A stretch of 64,000 nt of DNA from positions 310,001-374,000 of the forward strand of contig CM073198.1 in the NCBI GenBank assembly GCA_037042915.1. The letters run 5' to 3'. Under the pieces are notes generated by a model. That model ran no database searches, was not told where the DNA came from, and was given only the letters and a program-made list of their open reading frames with translations. Of the stretch, positions 10,883 through 21,671 are shown piece after piece. Both the position numbers and the translations under genes were made by a program. The number at the start of each line of letters is the position of its first letter. Position 1 is the stretch's first letter. The stretch is from Auricularia sp. M13 (Eukaryota > Basidiomycota > Agaricomycetes > Auriculariales > Auriculariaceae).

Positions 10883-11958
10883 ATGGCGCGCACAGCCGTA
10901 CCACTGGCCTCTGCAGCGGCAGACATTAACATCGACTTTCCTCTCTCCGGTGTTGTGGACATAATTAATAGCACCGTTACTGTCGGTATTTTGTTTTCTT
11001 TATTCGTGTTAACGCTCAAATTGGTTCATCGGCAGGCTTTCCGCGCCAACCGGGAGACAGCGCTGGCGCTATCGCGGCGTGTGCGCGAGCTCGCAGCTAT
11101 TGCAGAAGAAGAAGATGCGGGAATCGGGATCCAGGACTTGCCTAGGTGAGTCTTGCTATTACAGCTTCCATAATCTTCAGCTGAATATTTTCGTGCGGAG
11201 TTTATTGCAGGACGTGCAGCAGCATCTCCTTTTAATCAAGCAGCAGAGCCCTATCATGCAATTCGTGCACCAAAAACGGAATAATGACATTATAAACACG
11301 CTCTCCGAGCGAGTCCAGGCCGCACTTGATAAGGCTCTGCTCTTTGTTCGTACTTTATCTGCCTGGGTGCTTGGCGCAAGTGACGCTGACATATGCATTA
11401 TGCCAGACCAGGCTACATGCGCACATCAGCGTTGCTCTCGACGCCTCTGCACAGCAAGCACGCAGCGTTGATATGCTCAGGCAGCTAGAGACGATGTCAT
11501 CGGCACCTGAACTACAACCGCGACCCCACCTGCCGGTGAAGCCGTCCCTGTACTTTGGCCGCAGCGCGGAGACGGAAGCAGCGGCCGAAGTCGTCGCCGC
11601 TGACGGGCACCTGGCCGTCCTCGGTGGCCCGGGGCTGGGAAAGACCTCTCTCGCGCTCGCTGTGCTGCATCACCCCCGCGTTGTCGCGCGGTACGACGGT
11701 AGACGGCACTTCGTCGCGTGCGATGGTGCAGAGGGCCAGCCGTGTCTGCGCGTCGTCGCCAGCGCGTTGGGCGTCTCGTGCAACGTGCGGAGGGCGCTGA
11801 AGGACATGCTATCTGACGCCGTCGTCGTCCTCGACAATTTTGAGTCTGCGTGGGAGGATGCCGCGACGCGCGAGGGTGCTGAGGCGACGCTTGCTTTCCT
11901 AGCAAACGTTTGTCGCGCGACGGTCATCGTCACCATGCGCGGCTCCGAGCGGTCGCAG
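10883..11958 (+). pseudogene. NLR gene, 5' part: helical-bundle N-terminus and NB-ARC P-loop
   Basis: Likely exons are 10883-11145, 11201-11366 and 11407-11958. The last intron has a GCTGAC branch-like site. The N-terminus has a hydrophobic stretch and then amphipathic helices (ALALSRRVREL, LLQDVQQHLLLIK, FVHQKRNNDI), resembling the four-helix HeLo/MLKL-like domain of fungal cell-death NLRs. An NB-ARC-type NTPase follows: Walker A GGPGLGKTS, Walker B VVVLDNFES, and the sensor-like VIVTMRGSE. Reading stops at the foldback insertion after 11958. The protein continues at 15358 and again at 35475. Such receptors oligomerise on ligand sensing and trigger incompatibility or cell death in other fungi; that role here is inferred. 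Confidence 0.8.
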
Positions 11959-11969
11959 CAAAAGTACAA

Positions 11970-13642
11970 GGCCAAATGATAAAACAATCCTGTCAACAGA
12001 TGCGCTTTTTGTTTAAGTATTCCCGTGAAGGAATGCCAACCAGATATTCCATTACCATGCAATATCTCATGTGGTGTGATTAATACACTGGCTACTTGCC
12101 AACAGCTTCAATCAAGATCCGGAGTTAAAATTTCTCTGTGATCAATGTTCTCACTGTTGATCAAACAACCAGAGCCATGTCGATTACAGTCATTTCCATG
12201 GGCTGCGTCTGCTGAATTCAGCTGCATTTATTGATCGGCCGACTGTTTGATCAAATCATATTTTATCAATTAGCATAAAACATGATACCTATCACCTGTC
12301 AAGACTGAGCTGTACAGGCAGGTGTCAACGCTAGCAGCTGTTGAACTGCGACAGCTGCCGCACTCTCTTGTGGCTGTCAAACCATTGACACTGTCGACAG
12401 TTGTCAGCCGCCGTCCAGGAATAGAATTGATGCGCCTGCACATCAAGGATGAATCAAACAATCTCGGCTCTGATTGATCAAATGTACTCTGATCAAACAA
12501 ATGAAAATGAAAATGCATGTACAAAATGACCTTTGCAGGATGGAACCACCACTCCCTATTTCTGCTGGTGGCACGAAGCGTGAGCAGTGCTAGACTGTCC
12601 ATGAGCATTAACCAACTGGACTAAGTGACCATGCTAGACTAATGTTAGTTACTCGATATATCCACACGTATTCTGAATGTTAGATTAGTTGGCTGGCTGA
12701 TTAATGTCCAGATGCCATTGTCAAACTGTTGCAGACGCCAAAAACGTCAGTCATAGTCAGGCCTGGCAGATGCCTCTTAGACAGCTGCCCAACGTGCCGA
12801 CAGCATGATAAACCATCAGCCGTTCATGATTGAACATATTCAGACCCAATAATCAGAGTGTTCCAAACACAACAAGTTCCTTCCATGATTGAACCATTTG
12901 CAGTCCGAGTGTTTTGAGAGTACAAGTCCTTTCAGGCTCAGCGTGTTTGAAAGATTGGTTGTTATTGATCAAGCACACGCTTGGCTCTCGATGCCCTTTG
13001 TGCGTCCAGTAAGTAATGCGAGAGTAATAAAATAGTTCAGTACGATACACAAGACTTGATCTTAGAGACTCTACCTGTGGGGATGATGCGATGAGAGTTG
13101 TGCAGTGGGAGCTGAGTGTGGATTGGTGACCTGAGTACCGGATAGTACGTTGGTGGGACCAGCAGTCAGGTGTTCATCCTGTCAAAGACACTAAATTAAG
13201 ATTTGAGATTCGACAAAGGCTGCACAAAGACTCTGGCTATAGAATGGTACTATGATTTCCATTTTCAATGAGCATCTAATCTACGTAGGAGGGAGCAAAG
13301 TCTGCCAGCCAGCATAGCAGAGTTGCCTTGTGGCCTTGGCCATCGGTGTTTCTCACCTCATTAAGGATGTTGAACTAGAATTTGAAAATCGACAATTTCT
13401 ACACCAATGGTATAGTAAGAAATCTGTGTAGTTACCTCCTTTATAGCGGAATTTTTCGGATCTATAGACTTGAGCAAACTCATGCAAGGGTCATTACACC
13501 ATTCCGAACATTACATTCGTAAATCTTGACGGAAGCCTGATGTGAGAACGACAATGTCTTCTGTATGACATGGACTATTCATGGCATCCAGATGAAGCTA
13601 ATTGGTCGAGTTCCCAGCCTTCGGTAGGAGAGCAAAGTATTT
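11970..13642 (+). repeat. Left arm of the palindrome
   Basis: It pairs with 13676-15347. A cluster of (T)TGATCAAA/C motifs lies about 130-520 bp from the outer edge (for example near 12160, 12240, 12475 and 12492). Such subterminal clusters are typical transposase-binding sites, but this is inference. Confidence 0.9.
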
Positions 13643-13675
13643 CAAAATGTGTCAGGTTTGCCATCTTCCCTGTTC

Positions 13676-15347
13676 AAATACTTTGCTCTCCTACCGAAGG
13701 CTGGGAACTCGACCAATTAGCTTCATCTGGATGCCATGAATAGTCCATGTCATACAGAAGACATTGTCGTTCTCACATCAGGCTTCCGTCAAGATTTACG
13801 AATGTAATGTTCGGAATGGTGTAATGACCCTTGCATGAGTTTGCTCAAGTCTATAGATCCGAAAAATTCCGCTATAAAGGAGGTAACTACACAGATTTCT
13901 TACTATACCATTGGTGTAGAAATTGTCGATTTTCAAATTCTAGTTCAACATCCTTAATGAGGTGAGAAACACCGATGGCCAAGGCCACAAGGCAACTCTG
14001 CTATGCTGGCTGGCAGACTTTGCTCCCTCCTACGTAGATTAGATGCTCATTGAAAATGGAAATCATAGTACCATTCTATAGCCAGAGTCTTTGTGCAGCC
14101 TTTGTCGAATCTCAAATCTTAATTTAGTGTCTTTGACAGGATGAACACCTGACTGCTGGTCCCACCAACGTACTATCCGGTACTCAGGTCACCAATCCAC
14201 ACTCAGCTCCCACTGCACAACTCTCATCGATCATCCCCACAGGTAGAGTCTCTAAGATCAAGTCTTGTGTATCGTACTGAACTATTTTATTACTCTCGCA
14301 TTACTTACTGGACGCACAAAGGGCATCGAGAGCCAAGCGTGTGCTTGATCAATAACAACCAATCTTTCAAACACGCTGAGCCTGAAAGGACTTGTACTCT
14401 CAAAACACTCGGACTGCAAATGGTTCAATCATGGAAGGAACTTGTTGTGTTTGGAACACTCTGATTATTGGGTCTGAATATGTTCAATCATGAACGGCTG
14501 ATGGTTTATCATGCTGTCGGCACGTTGGGCAGCTGTCTAAGAGGCATCTGCCAGGCCTGACTATGACTGACGTTTTTGGCGTCTGCAACAGTTTGACAAT
14601 GGCATCTGGACATTAATCAGCCAGCCAACTAATCTAACATTCAGAATACGTGTGGATATATCGAGTAACTAACATTAGTCTAGCATGGTCACTTAGTCCA
14701 GTTGGTTAATGCTCATGGACAGTCTAGCACTGCTCACGCTTCGTGCCACCAGCAGAAATAGGGAGTGGTGGTTCCATCCTGCAAAGGTCATTTTGTACAT
14801 GCATTTTCATTTTCATTTGTTTGATCAGAGTACATTTGATCAATCAGAGCCGAGATTGTTTGATTCATCCTTGATGTGCAGGCGCATCAATTCTATTCCT
14901 GGACGGCGGCTGACAACTGTCGACAGTGTCAATGGTTTGACAGCCACAAGAGAGTGCGGCAGCTGTCGCAGTTCAACAGCTGCTAGCGTTGACACCTGCC
15001 TGTACAGCTCAGTCTTGACAGGTGATAGGTATCATGTTTTATGCTAATTGATAAAATATGATTTGATCAAACAGTCGGCCGATCAATAAATGCAGCTGAA
15101 TTCAGCAGACGCAGCCCATGGAAATGACTGTAATCGACATGGCTCTGGTTGTTTGATCAACAGTGAGAACATTGATCACAGAGAAATTTTAACTCCGGAT
15201 CTTGATTGAAGCTGTTGGCAAGTAGCCAGTGTATTAATCACACCACATGAGATATTGCATGGTAATGGAATATCTGGTTGGCATTCCTTCACGGGAATAC
15301 TTAAACAAAAAGCGCATCTGTTGACAGGATTGTTTTATCATTTGGCC
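13676..15347 (-). repeat. Right arm of the palindrome
   Basis: It is the reverse complement of 11970-13642, shorter by one base. The mirror ORFs at 14267-14464 and 14709-15047 encode the same peptides as 12853-13050 and 12270-12608 on the other strand. Confidence 0.9.
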
Positions 15348-15357
15348 TGGTAATGGT

Positions 15358-15421
15358 GGCCGCAGGGCGTAGCGTGGGCGCGCCCGTTCCTGCCACCGCT
15401 GGCTCCACTTGCGGATGTTGC
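15358..15421 (+). pseudogene. NLR gene, short middle fragment between two insertions
   Basis: These 64 bases read QGVAWARPFLPPLAPL and then run into the hAT target site GATGTTGC. This is the expected continuation of the NB-ARC sensor segment. It is in frame with DVAAYQLF after the hAT (35475 on), so the fragment is a leftover of the NLR between the foldback element and the hAT element. Confidence 0.8.
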
Positions 15422-15589
15422 TAGGGGTGGGCTGGCTCGGGCTTCAAGCCCAAAGCCCGTCCGACCCGGCCCGATCAAGCCCGAGCCAAGCCAAGCCCGA
15501 GGTGTCGGCTTTGATGGGCATGGGCCAGGGGCTTGGGTTGTGGAAGCCCAAGCCGAGCCCACAAGCCCGAGGCTTAGAGTAAAAAAGAG

Positions 15590-16454
15590 AGACATCCTAG
15601 GCTGCATTGGAATCGATAGTACACATGACATTGTGAGTGCACAATAATGTGCTGTGGCATTGAGCACCTGAGTCGGAAAAGTCCAGACCTGGACTCACAC
15701 AACTTCAGAGCCTCTGATGCCTTGGAACCAACCCGCCAGTATTTTGATCTTGAATGTAAAAAGACTGCTGAATATTTATTTCAGATCCGCACAAAATCGA
15801 TATCTGAAAAGACGGAGCCTGTAGGCGGAGAACGATCCTCGTGTTCCGCCGACGTGTCATGTCGCCGCATCGGTGACGCCTGCGCTGCTGTAACCATGCT
15901 TTTGAAGAAGCTGGACTGCAGCAACAGCCATAGCAAGAACACCGATTCGGCTGATATTGCTCTCGGACGTCCACCGGCGAGGCAAAGTCATGCAAGTGAC
16001 CTGAGCACTCGCGCACAGCGTCATGCGATGCTGATCGATACGATCAGGCATCTGGATGTGCCGCAGTACTTGGCTATCTGCCTTTCCTTGCATTGGCGCG
16101 GCTTTTACGTCTGTCTTGTTGTTGCCGCGGAATGTCGAACAACAGACAGCCCGACTTAAGGATTTTCGTACAATGCACGTGTCGTCTTTCTAGCAAAAAT
16201 TATGCTGCACGTTGGCTTATATGCTGAAGCATAGCCTGGCGTCTTTGGCAATATATCACCATCATACTTGCGTAGTTCTTCGGCGCAAATGTCCCACAAG
16301 GTCTGCAGGCACCATCTCATTGCCCATTGCTTTGCTGACAATGTACTGCGCGTCGTGCGTCATAGAATCGGCCTTGGAATTGTTGGCAGACATATAAAAT
16401 CTCCAGGAAGTTCTTCCTGCCCTGCATCGACTCGGTTCGAGCGACAACGCCTCG
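15590..16454. other. hAT 5' non-coding region
   Basis: About 860 bp lie between the subterminal GGGCTTGGGC array and the transposase start. A few short ORFs occur, none with a recognisable domain. This is the probable promoter region of the transposase. Confidence 0.4.
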
Positions 16455-19400
16455 ATGGGTCGCAAAAGACTGAACGAAACGAGTCTCAGTGACGAGGAGG
16501 ACGCTCCTGAGGTTGATATTGCCTCGTCGCGTGCCACCGACAAGCGCCGGGTTCGCAAGCGCGTGCGCGAGGGAGCTCCGTTGGCAATAAATAATGCGGT
16601 GTCACCGACTACTGGTGCGCTCCAACAGACCGCGCCTGCCGCATACTCCTTGTTGACGACGGCACAGGAGCTGCGCCTGAGGACCTCACTGTGCGGCAGA
16701 CTCAGAGGACATCAACTTCTTCGGTGGTCATCGGTGAGCGCGCTCCTAGCTGCGCAACTTATAAGATGGCATTCTCACGCGTTCAATAGATGTAGACAAC
16801 ATTACCGACCCCAAGAGCGGAATCCTTGCGACTGACACTGCTCAGCTCACCGGCGGTACGCATGCTGCTTGAGGCGCGCCCCACTTCGGCTTATGCATTG
16901 CAGTTGACGACGGCGATGAGGAATTCGTGGCCCCGGAATCCTCCTCTTCGTCCTCGGACGAGGATGCCGAAGAGGATGACATGGATCCTGAGATCATCGA
17001 GATTGACGGTGAGCTTCAAGTTTAGCTGCTTTGATTTCGGCACTCATTTGTTATCCGCAAAGACGACAACGATAAACCCGCCACCCCTGCCGCTCCTGCC
17101 AAGGGTACTGGGAAAGGCGCCTTGCGCACCAACCCTGCGATCAACCCTAATGTGGCACGCGCACCGTCTAAGAAGAGGCGAAAGCAGAAAAGTACGTACT
17201 TTGGTCGCATTTGGAATGAACACGACCTCATGGTTCTCTCAGGCAAGCATGACGAGCGTGTCGACCCTCAACATGTTGACGCATCTGGGATGCTGGCAGA
17301 TCTGAGCCATCTCGCGCCTGCCCGCGATGAACAGGCTGCGCTCAGTCCGACCGCGGACCTCAATGCATTCTTTGGTCCAATATTCAAAGACGACGAAGGC
17401 AAGCTGCGTCGCACCTGCCTCATTTGCAAGTGTGTCGCCGTTTTTACTTGCCTTGTTTGCCCCACCCACTAACCTGCACATGTCTCAGAGAGCCCAAAGT
17501 CTCCGATGGCTCGACTGGCCGTCGTCACCTCGACCGATACCATCGAGTGAGTCATGTCCATACGTCCTGTACGTCGATTAACGTGGAGAAAGGCCGAGTA
17601 CAACAAATGGTGCATTAAAAACAAGTTCGAGTCGAAGCTAGACAGCTACAAGAGCGCCAAAAAAGCTGCGGAAGCTCAGAAATCCGTGGGAATCCCGATT
17701 ACAGTTCAAAGCTCGCTCGACTCCCATCTCGCCGAAAAACCTGTGCCCTACACTGACGCGCTTCTGCGGCAGGCCGTCATTGACTGGCTCGTCGAAACTA
17801 ATCAGGTTTGTGTTGATTATCATCATGCGCGCTGCACTATTAACGCGGTTGAAGCCACTCGCAGCCGTCGATCACCCGCGCTTCCGGAACATGCTTGAAG
17901 TAGCATCGCGCGCGAAGAATGGCATCAAAATTCCCTCGCTCAAGATGACACGCTCGGAGATCCTCCAAATATTCCGGAAACACATGGTTGACTTGAAGAA
18001 GCGCCTCACCGTACGCTGTCTTTTGCCTCATCCTATGTTGAATTTGACCTCGGCGAAGAGTAACATAGTCCTTGGTCTCATTTCGAGTACGTGTGACTGC
18101 TGGCTTGCCGACAATCAAGACGGTTACTTTGCTGTGACGGGACACTGGATTGAGGCGGCCTCACCGGGGCTGTGGGAACTCAAGACGGACTTGTTCGGCT
18201 ACGTCGCAATTCAGGAGTCGCACTCAGGGAAGCGCCTTGGCCAGGCTCTCTACCGTGTCTTCGAGCGCATTGGGATTGCACACAAGGAAAGTGCCTTTAA
18301 TTGCACTAGTCCGTGTTTCATCTTTTGCAGATGGGTTGGACCACCGCCGACGGCGTCGACGTCAACGATGTGATGATGAGCGAAGTCGAAGTATGGCAAA
18401 TTAAAAACGGAATCACTGACTTCAAGTCTCACGAGCGGCGCATCTTGTGAGTACATTGAGACCCTCATCCGGCGGCATGTATGACATTTTCGAAATTCGC
18501 AGCTGCAACGCCCACATCATCAATCTCCCGGTTCAAGACTTCATCAAGGCTCGAGCAGACAAGAACAAGAGAACACCCGGTCACCGTGACGAGATCTCGC
18601 TCGTCCGAGACATCGCCGTAAAGGTGCGTTAGCTGCATACGAAGGACATTGGATACCGGATGACAAACCTGAGCAGCAACACTGTGGAGCGATGCGCAAG
18701 CTTCGCTTTCACAAGCTCGCTACAGAGAAGGGATTGAAACCTCGTAACCTTCTGCGAGATATGCCGGTGCGCTGGTCCTCGTCTTCATTTATGTTGGACC
18801 GTGCATGGGCGCTTCGTTCGGTGCGTAATGTATCATTGCCGGTGCATAAACTCATTCTATTCTGCAAGATTGTGAATAAGTTCGTCTTTGAGCTCAAGGA
18901 GGACGAGAGCAGCCAGAAGAAGAAGGCAATACTCGCCAAAATGCTAATCTCAGACGAGGAGTGGGTTCGCATCGATCTCGACCGAGAGATCTTCCACGTA
19001 CGTTTGCTCAATCTTATATGCTCGATCTGCACTTCTGACAGTGTTGTAGCTCGCCGATGAAGCGCAGCAAATGTTCTCCGCTGAACGCTACCCAACGCTC
19101 TATAATGCTATGCCCGCGTTGGTGTCTCTGCTTGCAGCATGGAAGAAGCGGCGCTCGCTGCCCAAATTTGAAGATCTGAGTGAAGCTATCGATGCCGCCA
19201 TTGACAAGCTCCAGAAGCACGTATCCAAGATTCGTATTGCTGCACTGTCTGCTCGGCCATATTGGGTTACGATGGGTGAGTGCTGTGATGAGGGACTTGA
19301 CGGATCGACGCGCTGATCGCGGTGAAGTTCTACACCCTGACTTCAAGCTCGGCCGCCGTTTCCGCAAGTTTTGGGATACTCTGACTCCCACATTCGAGGT

Positions 19401-20081
19401 CGACATGGAGAAGTTGGTACGTGCACACGTGCGCTTTCATTCATTTTACTCACACCTGGCCAAGTTCCAGCAGCGCTACGAGTCGCTCAATAAGTCTGCA
19501 ACCCCCGCAGCGACCTCCCAATCCACTCAGCATGGTAGTCGCCTGCTGGATGAGCTCAGCGACGGCGAGGAGGACAACCATTCAAGTACCAACTCTTCTC
19601 AGCCGTCTGTTCCGTGGAAAACGGAGTATCGTGCATGGTTGGACGCACATCACGAACTTGGCAAGGATATGACTTTGGTCCGGATGTGGGGGGTAGGTTC
19701 TGGTTCTGCTCACCAAACAATCTTGTATTCACTGCGTTCAAGGTGCTCGCAACGCAGTATCCCACATGGGCATCCTTAGCGGCTGACTACCTGGCAGTCA
19801 TGGGCTCGTCAGTGTCATCGGAGCGCGCATTTTCGGGCGGGGGCCTCGTTGTCACTGACAAGCGCGGTAGCCTTAAAGGCGACATTGTCGAGGCCCTGCA
19901 GTGCGTCAAGTGCGCGTTGCGGAACGACCTTTTAGTTCATCCCGACATGCCATCATCAATCGTCGAGCAGCAAGTTGTGGTGGAGGATTCTGATGAAGAG
20001 GCGGAGGCCGATGTTGATGCAACTGCCAGCGTCGAGTGGATTCTGAATATTGTAGACAGTGACGATGAGAGTGCAGAATAG
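16455..20081 (+). CDS. hAT transposase with BED-type zinc finger, intron-rich
   Basis: The gene is split by many short introns; exon joins were followed by frame and GT...AG signals. Starting at ATG 16455, an acidic and basic N-terminus leads to a BED-like finger (CLICK near 17418, then HLDRYH near 17520). The catalytic region follows with VLGLISSTCDCW, YFAVTGHWIEA, CNAHIINLPVQ and RWSSSSFMLDRAW. The C-terminal hAT dimerisation region (PTWASLAADYLAV, SSVSSERAFSGGG) precedes an acidic tail and TAG 20079-20081. The family cuts and pastes DNA with 8-bp target duplications, which matches the flanks of this element. No internal stop was noticed in the exons, so it may be intact. The exact number of introns, about 13-15, is not certain. 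Confidence 0.85.
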
Positions 20082-20180
20082 TTGTGAGATTTGAACCAAT
20101 TCATATTGTCAACCATTCTCCAAACTCAAGCCCGGGGCCAAGCCCAAGCCCGACCCGGGGCTTGGGCGGACCCCTAGAAA

Positions 20181-20400
20181 AACGTGCGCAGGGTGCGTGC
20201 GCACACGTGCGCAGAATTTTGCGTGCGCACAACTTGCGTGCGCAGTTTTCAAAATGCGTGCGCATGGTTTTCACTTGCGTGTGCAGGGTCCAAAACTATG
20301 AACGCACGCTTTTCCTCATGCGTGCGCAGGTCATGGGTGTGCGTGCGCAGGTCAGAAGTATGTGTGCACAAGTCACAAGTATGTGTGCGCAAGTCTGGGG
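20181..20400 (+). repeat. Subterminal TGCGTGCGCA array, left end of element B
   Basis: About 12-14 copies or variants of TGCGTGCGCA occur in 220 bp with irregular spacers. Matching copies lie at 21600-21671 and 34995-35170. They are candidate transposase-binding sites. Confidence 0.85.
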
Positions 20401-20744
20401 TTGCTAGTGTATTGTATTATTCTTGATGGATAACACACATTCAAAGTCATCGGTATACTAAAGCTTATGTTATATTCAGCATACACATTAGAAGCCGCAA
20501 GCGTAATGAACTAGAAACCACGTTACTGCCAAAGAAGTCATTGGCAGTGTGGATTACGGAGCTTGCAATGCATGTTAAAGTGATCAGTTGGAGATTACAT
20601 TAGGCCCAAAGATTAATGCACACTAGATATCACAAGTGTAATGAATTAGAAGTTGTGTTACACTCGAAGGTTAATGCACACTTGAAGCTGCAAATGTATT
20701 CGATTGCCAATTAACTTTCATCCATTCTTGCATCCCACAACAAG

Positions 20745-21343
20745 ATGACAGTAGCTGAAGCTTGGGATCAGTACCAAGTTCAGTATAAAGGTCCCAAGCA
20801 GCAGGTTGACCTGGACGTGTTTGTGTTGTCCGTCCTAGAGGACTTGATGCTTGATCAGTCCTGTGACCTAGGCTTATCTGCTTTGTCACAATGGGGCCTT
20901 GATGCTGGTGGTGACCAGCATCACTGGAATCCCTATGTGCATGGTCCAACAGAGGATAGACATGATGAAGCAGGATGGAACATAGAGTCTGAGGAATATG
21001 ATTTGGCTATCACAGTAAGTCATTCATTTTTTGCTTTGCAGAAGTTGATTCAAACACAACAATGCACAGCGTGGACCAGACTATAGGGAAGATTCACCCA
21101 AAAGACCACCCACCCCCGGAATGTCAAATGCAGAAATGCGAGAAACACAAAGTCGAAAAAGGTTAAGGTTTTGGTGTCATCAAATTTAGCAAACTTACTG
21201 ACCTGCTTTTACAGACAATTCTTTGCAGAAATGGAAATGGAGGAGGAGGAACAGGAGCGGGCTGCAGCAAAGTGCCAGAAAAGCAAAACAGTGGCAGTTG
21301 CAACAAAGCCTGTCAAAAAACCAAAGACACGTAAAAGAAAGTA
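20745..21343 (+). CDS. Small spliced gene of element B, unknown function
   Basis: ATG 20745 opens a frame reading MTVAEAWDQYQVQY and later LDVFVLSVLEDLM. A donor GTAAGT follows near 21014, with possible acceptors TTTGCAG or TTTTACAG (21215). The last exon ends in an acidic and then Lys-rich tail (EMEMEEEEQE ... KPKTRKRK) at TAG 21341-21343. No domain was recognised. It may be the remnant C-terminus of a transposase or an accessory protein. Confidence 0.35.
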
Positions 21344-21658
21344 GCACTAGGTCTGATGTATATTCATGTTGAGATGCACTAATGTAATAACCACATGGGC
21401 TTTGCTTCATTGGAGATTAGTACTTAAGGGCTGGTCAACCAACTATAACTTTGGTAAACCAGACCTGTCTGTCAGAATGTAATGTTCTTGATAACGAACA
21501 AGACGTGAACTCAGAACATGTGATCCTTGTCCAGTAATTGAACACTCATTTATGAGGGGTGCATGTAGGCTTAAGAAGTGCTTGTGTACATTTCTTCAAC
21601 AGCGTGCGCAAAGTCCAAGTGAGCGTGCGCAACAATTACGACTGTGTGCGCATGTTCC

Positions 21659-21671
21659 AACAGTGCGTGCG
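21659..21671 (+). repeat. LINE1 target site duplication, left copy
   Basis: AACAGTGCGTGCG at 21659-21671 recurs at 34993-35005 directly after the poly(A). The first A residues are ambiguous with the tail. LINE1 landed inside a TGCGTGCGCA unit of element B. Confidence 0.85.

Larger units (their letters stand above)
11959..15357. mobile_element. Foldback element: 3.4-kb near-perfect palindrome inserted in the NLR
   Basis: Two arms of about 1.67 kb (11970-13642 and 13676-15347) are reverse complements around a 33-bp spacer. By eye they differ by one base, an extra G near 13092. The flanks are successive parts of the NLR coding sequence. GGTCGCAG (11951-11958) and GGCCGCAG (15358-15365) would be an 8-bp target duplication with one substitution, which suggests hAT-type insertion. 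The outermost 10-11 bp outside the arms match only partly. The arms contain 65- and 112-codon ORFs, each present twice in mirror image, without a recognisable domain. It is most likely a non-autonomous foldback transposon. Confidence 0.8.

Noticed and set aside
12270-13050. ORFs of 112 and 65 codons in the palindrome arms as genes
   Set aside because: They occur twice only because the arms are mirror copies. There is no recognisable domain or codon pattern.
11959-15357. Palindrome as a pure assembly artefact
   Set aside because: Left and right flanks are different, consecutive parts of one gene and carry a near 8-bp duplication. A foldback artefact would repeat the same flank. Long-read confirmation is still needed.
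20120-20175. Right terminus of the hAT at 20175 (GACCCCTA-like end)
   Set aside because: It lacks the GCCCACCCCTA end and the GATGTTGC duplication, both of which are found at 35464-35482. This stretch is subterminal sequence at the element B insertion.
20181-20400. CRISPR-like array of TGCGTGCGCA repeats
   Set aside because: Repeats are 10 bp with irregular, very short spacers at transposon ends in a eukaryote. They fit subterminal transposase sites.
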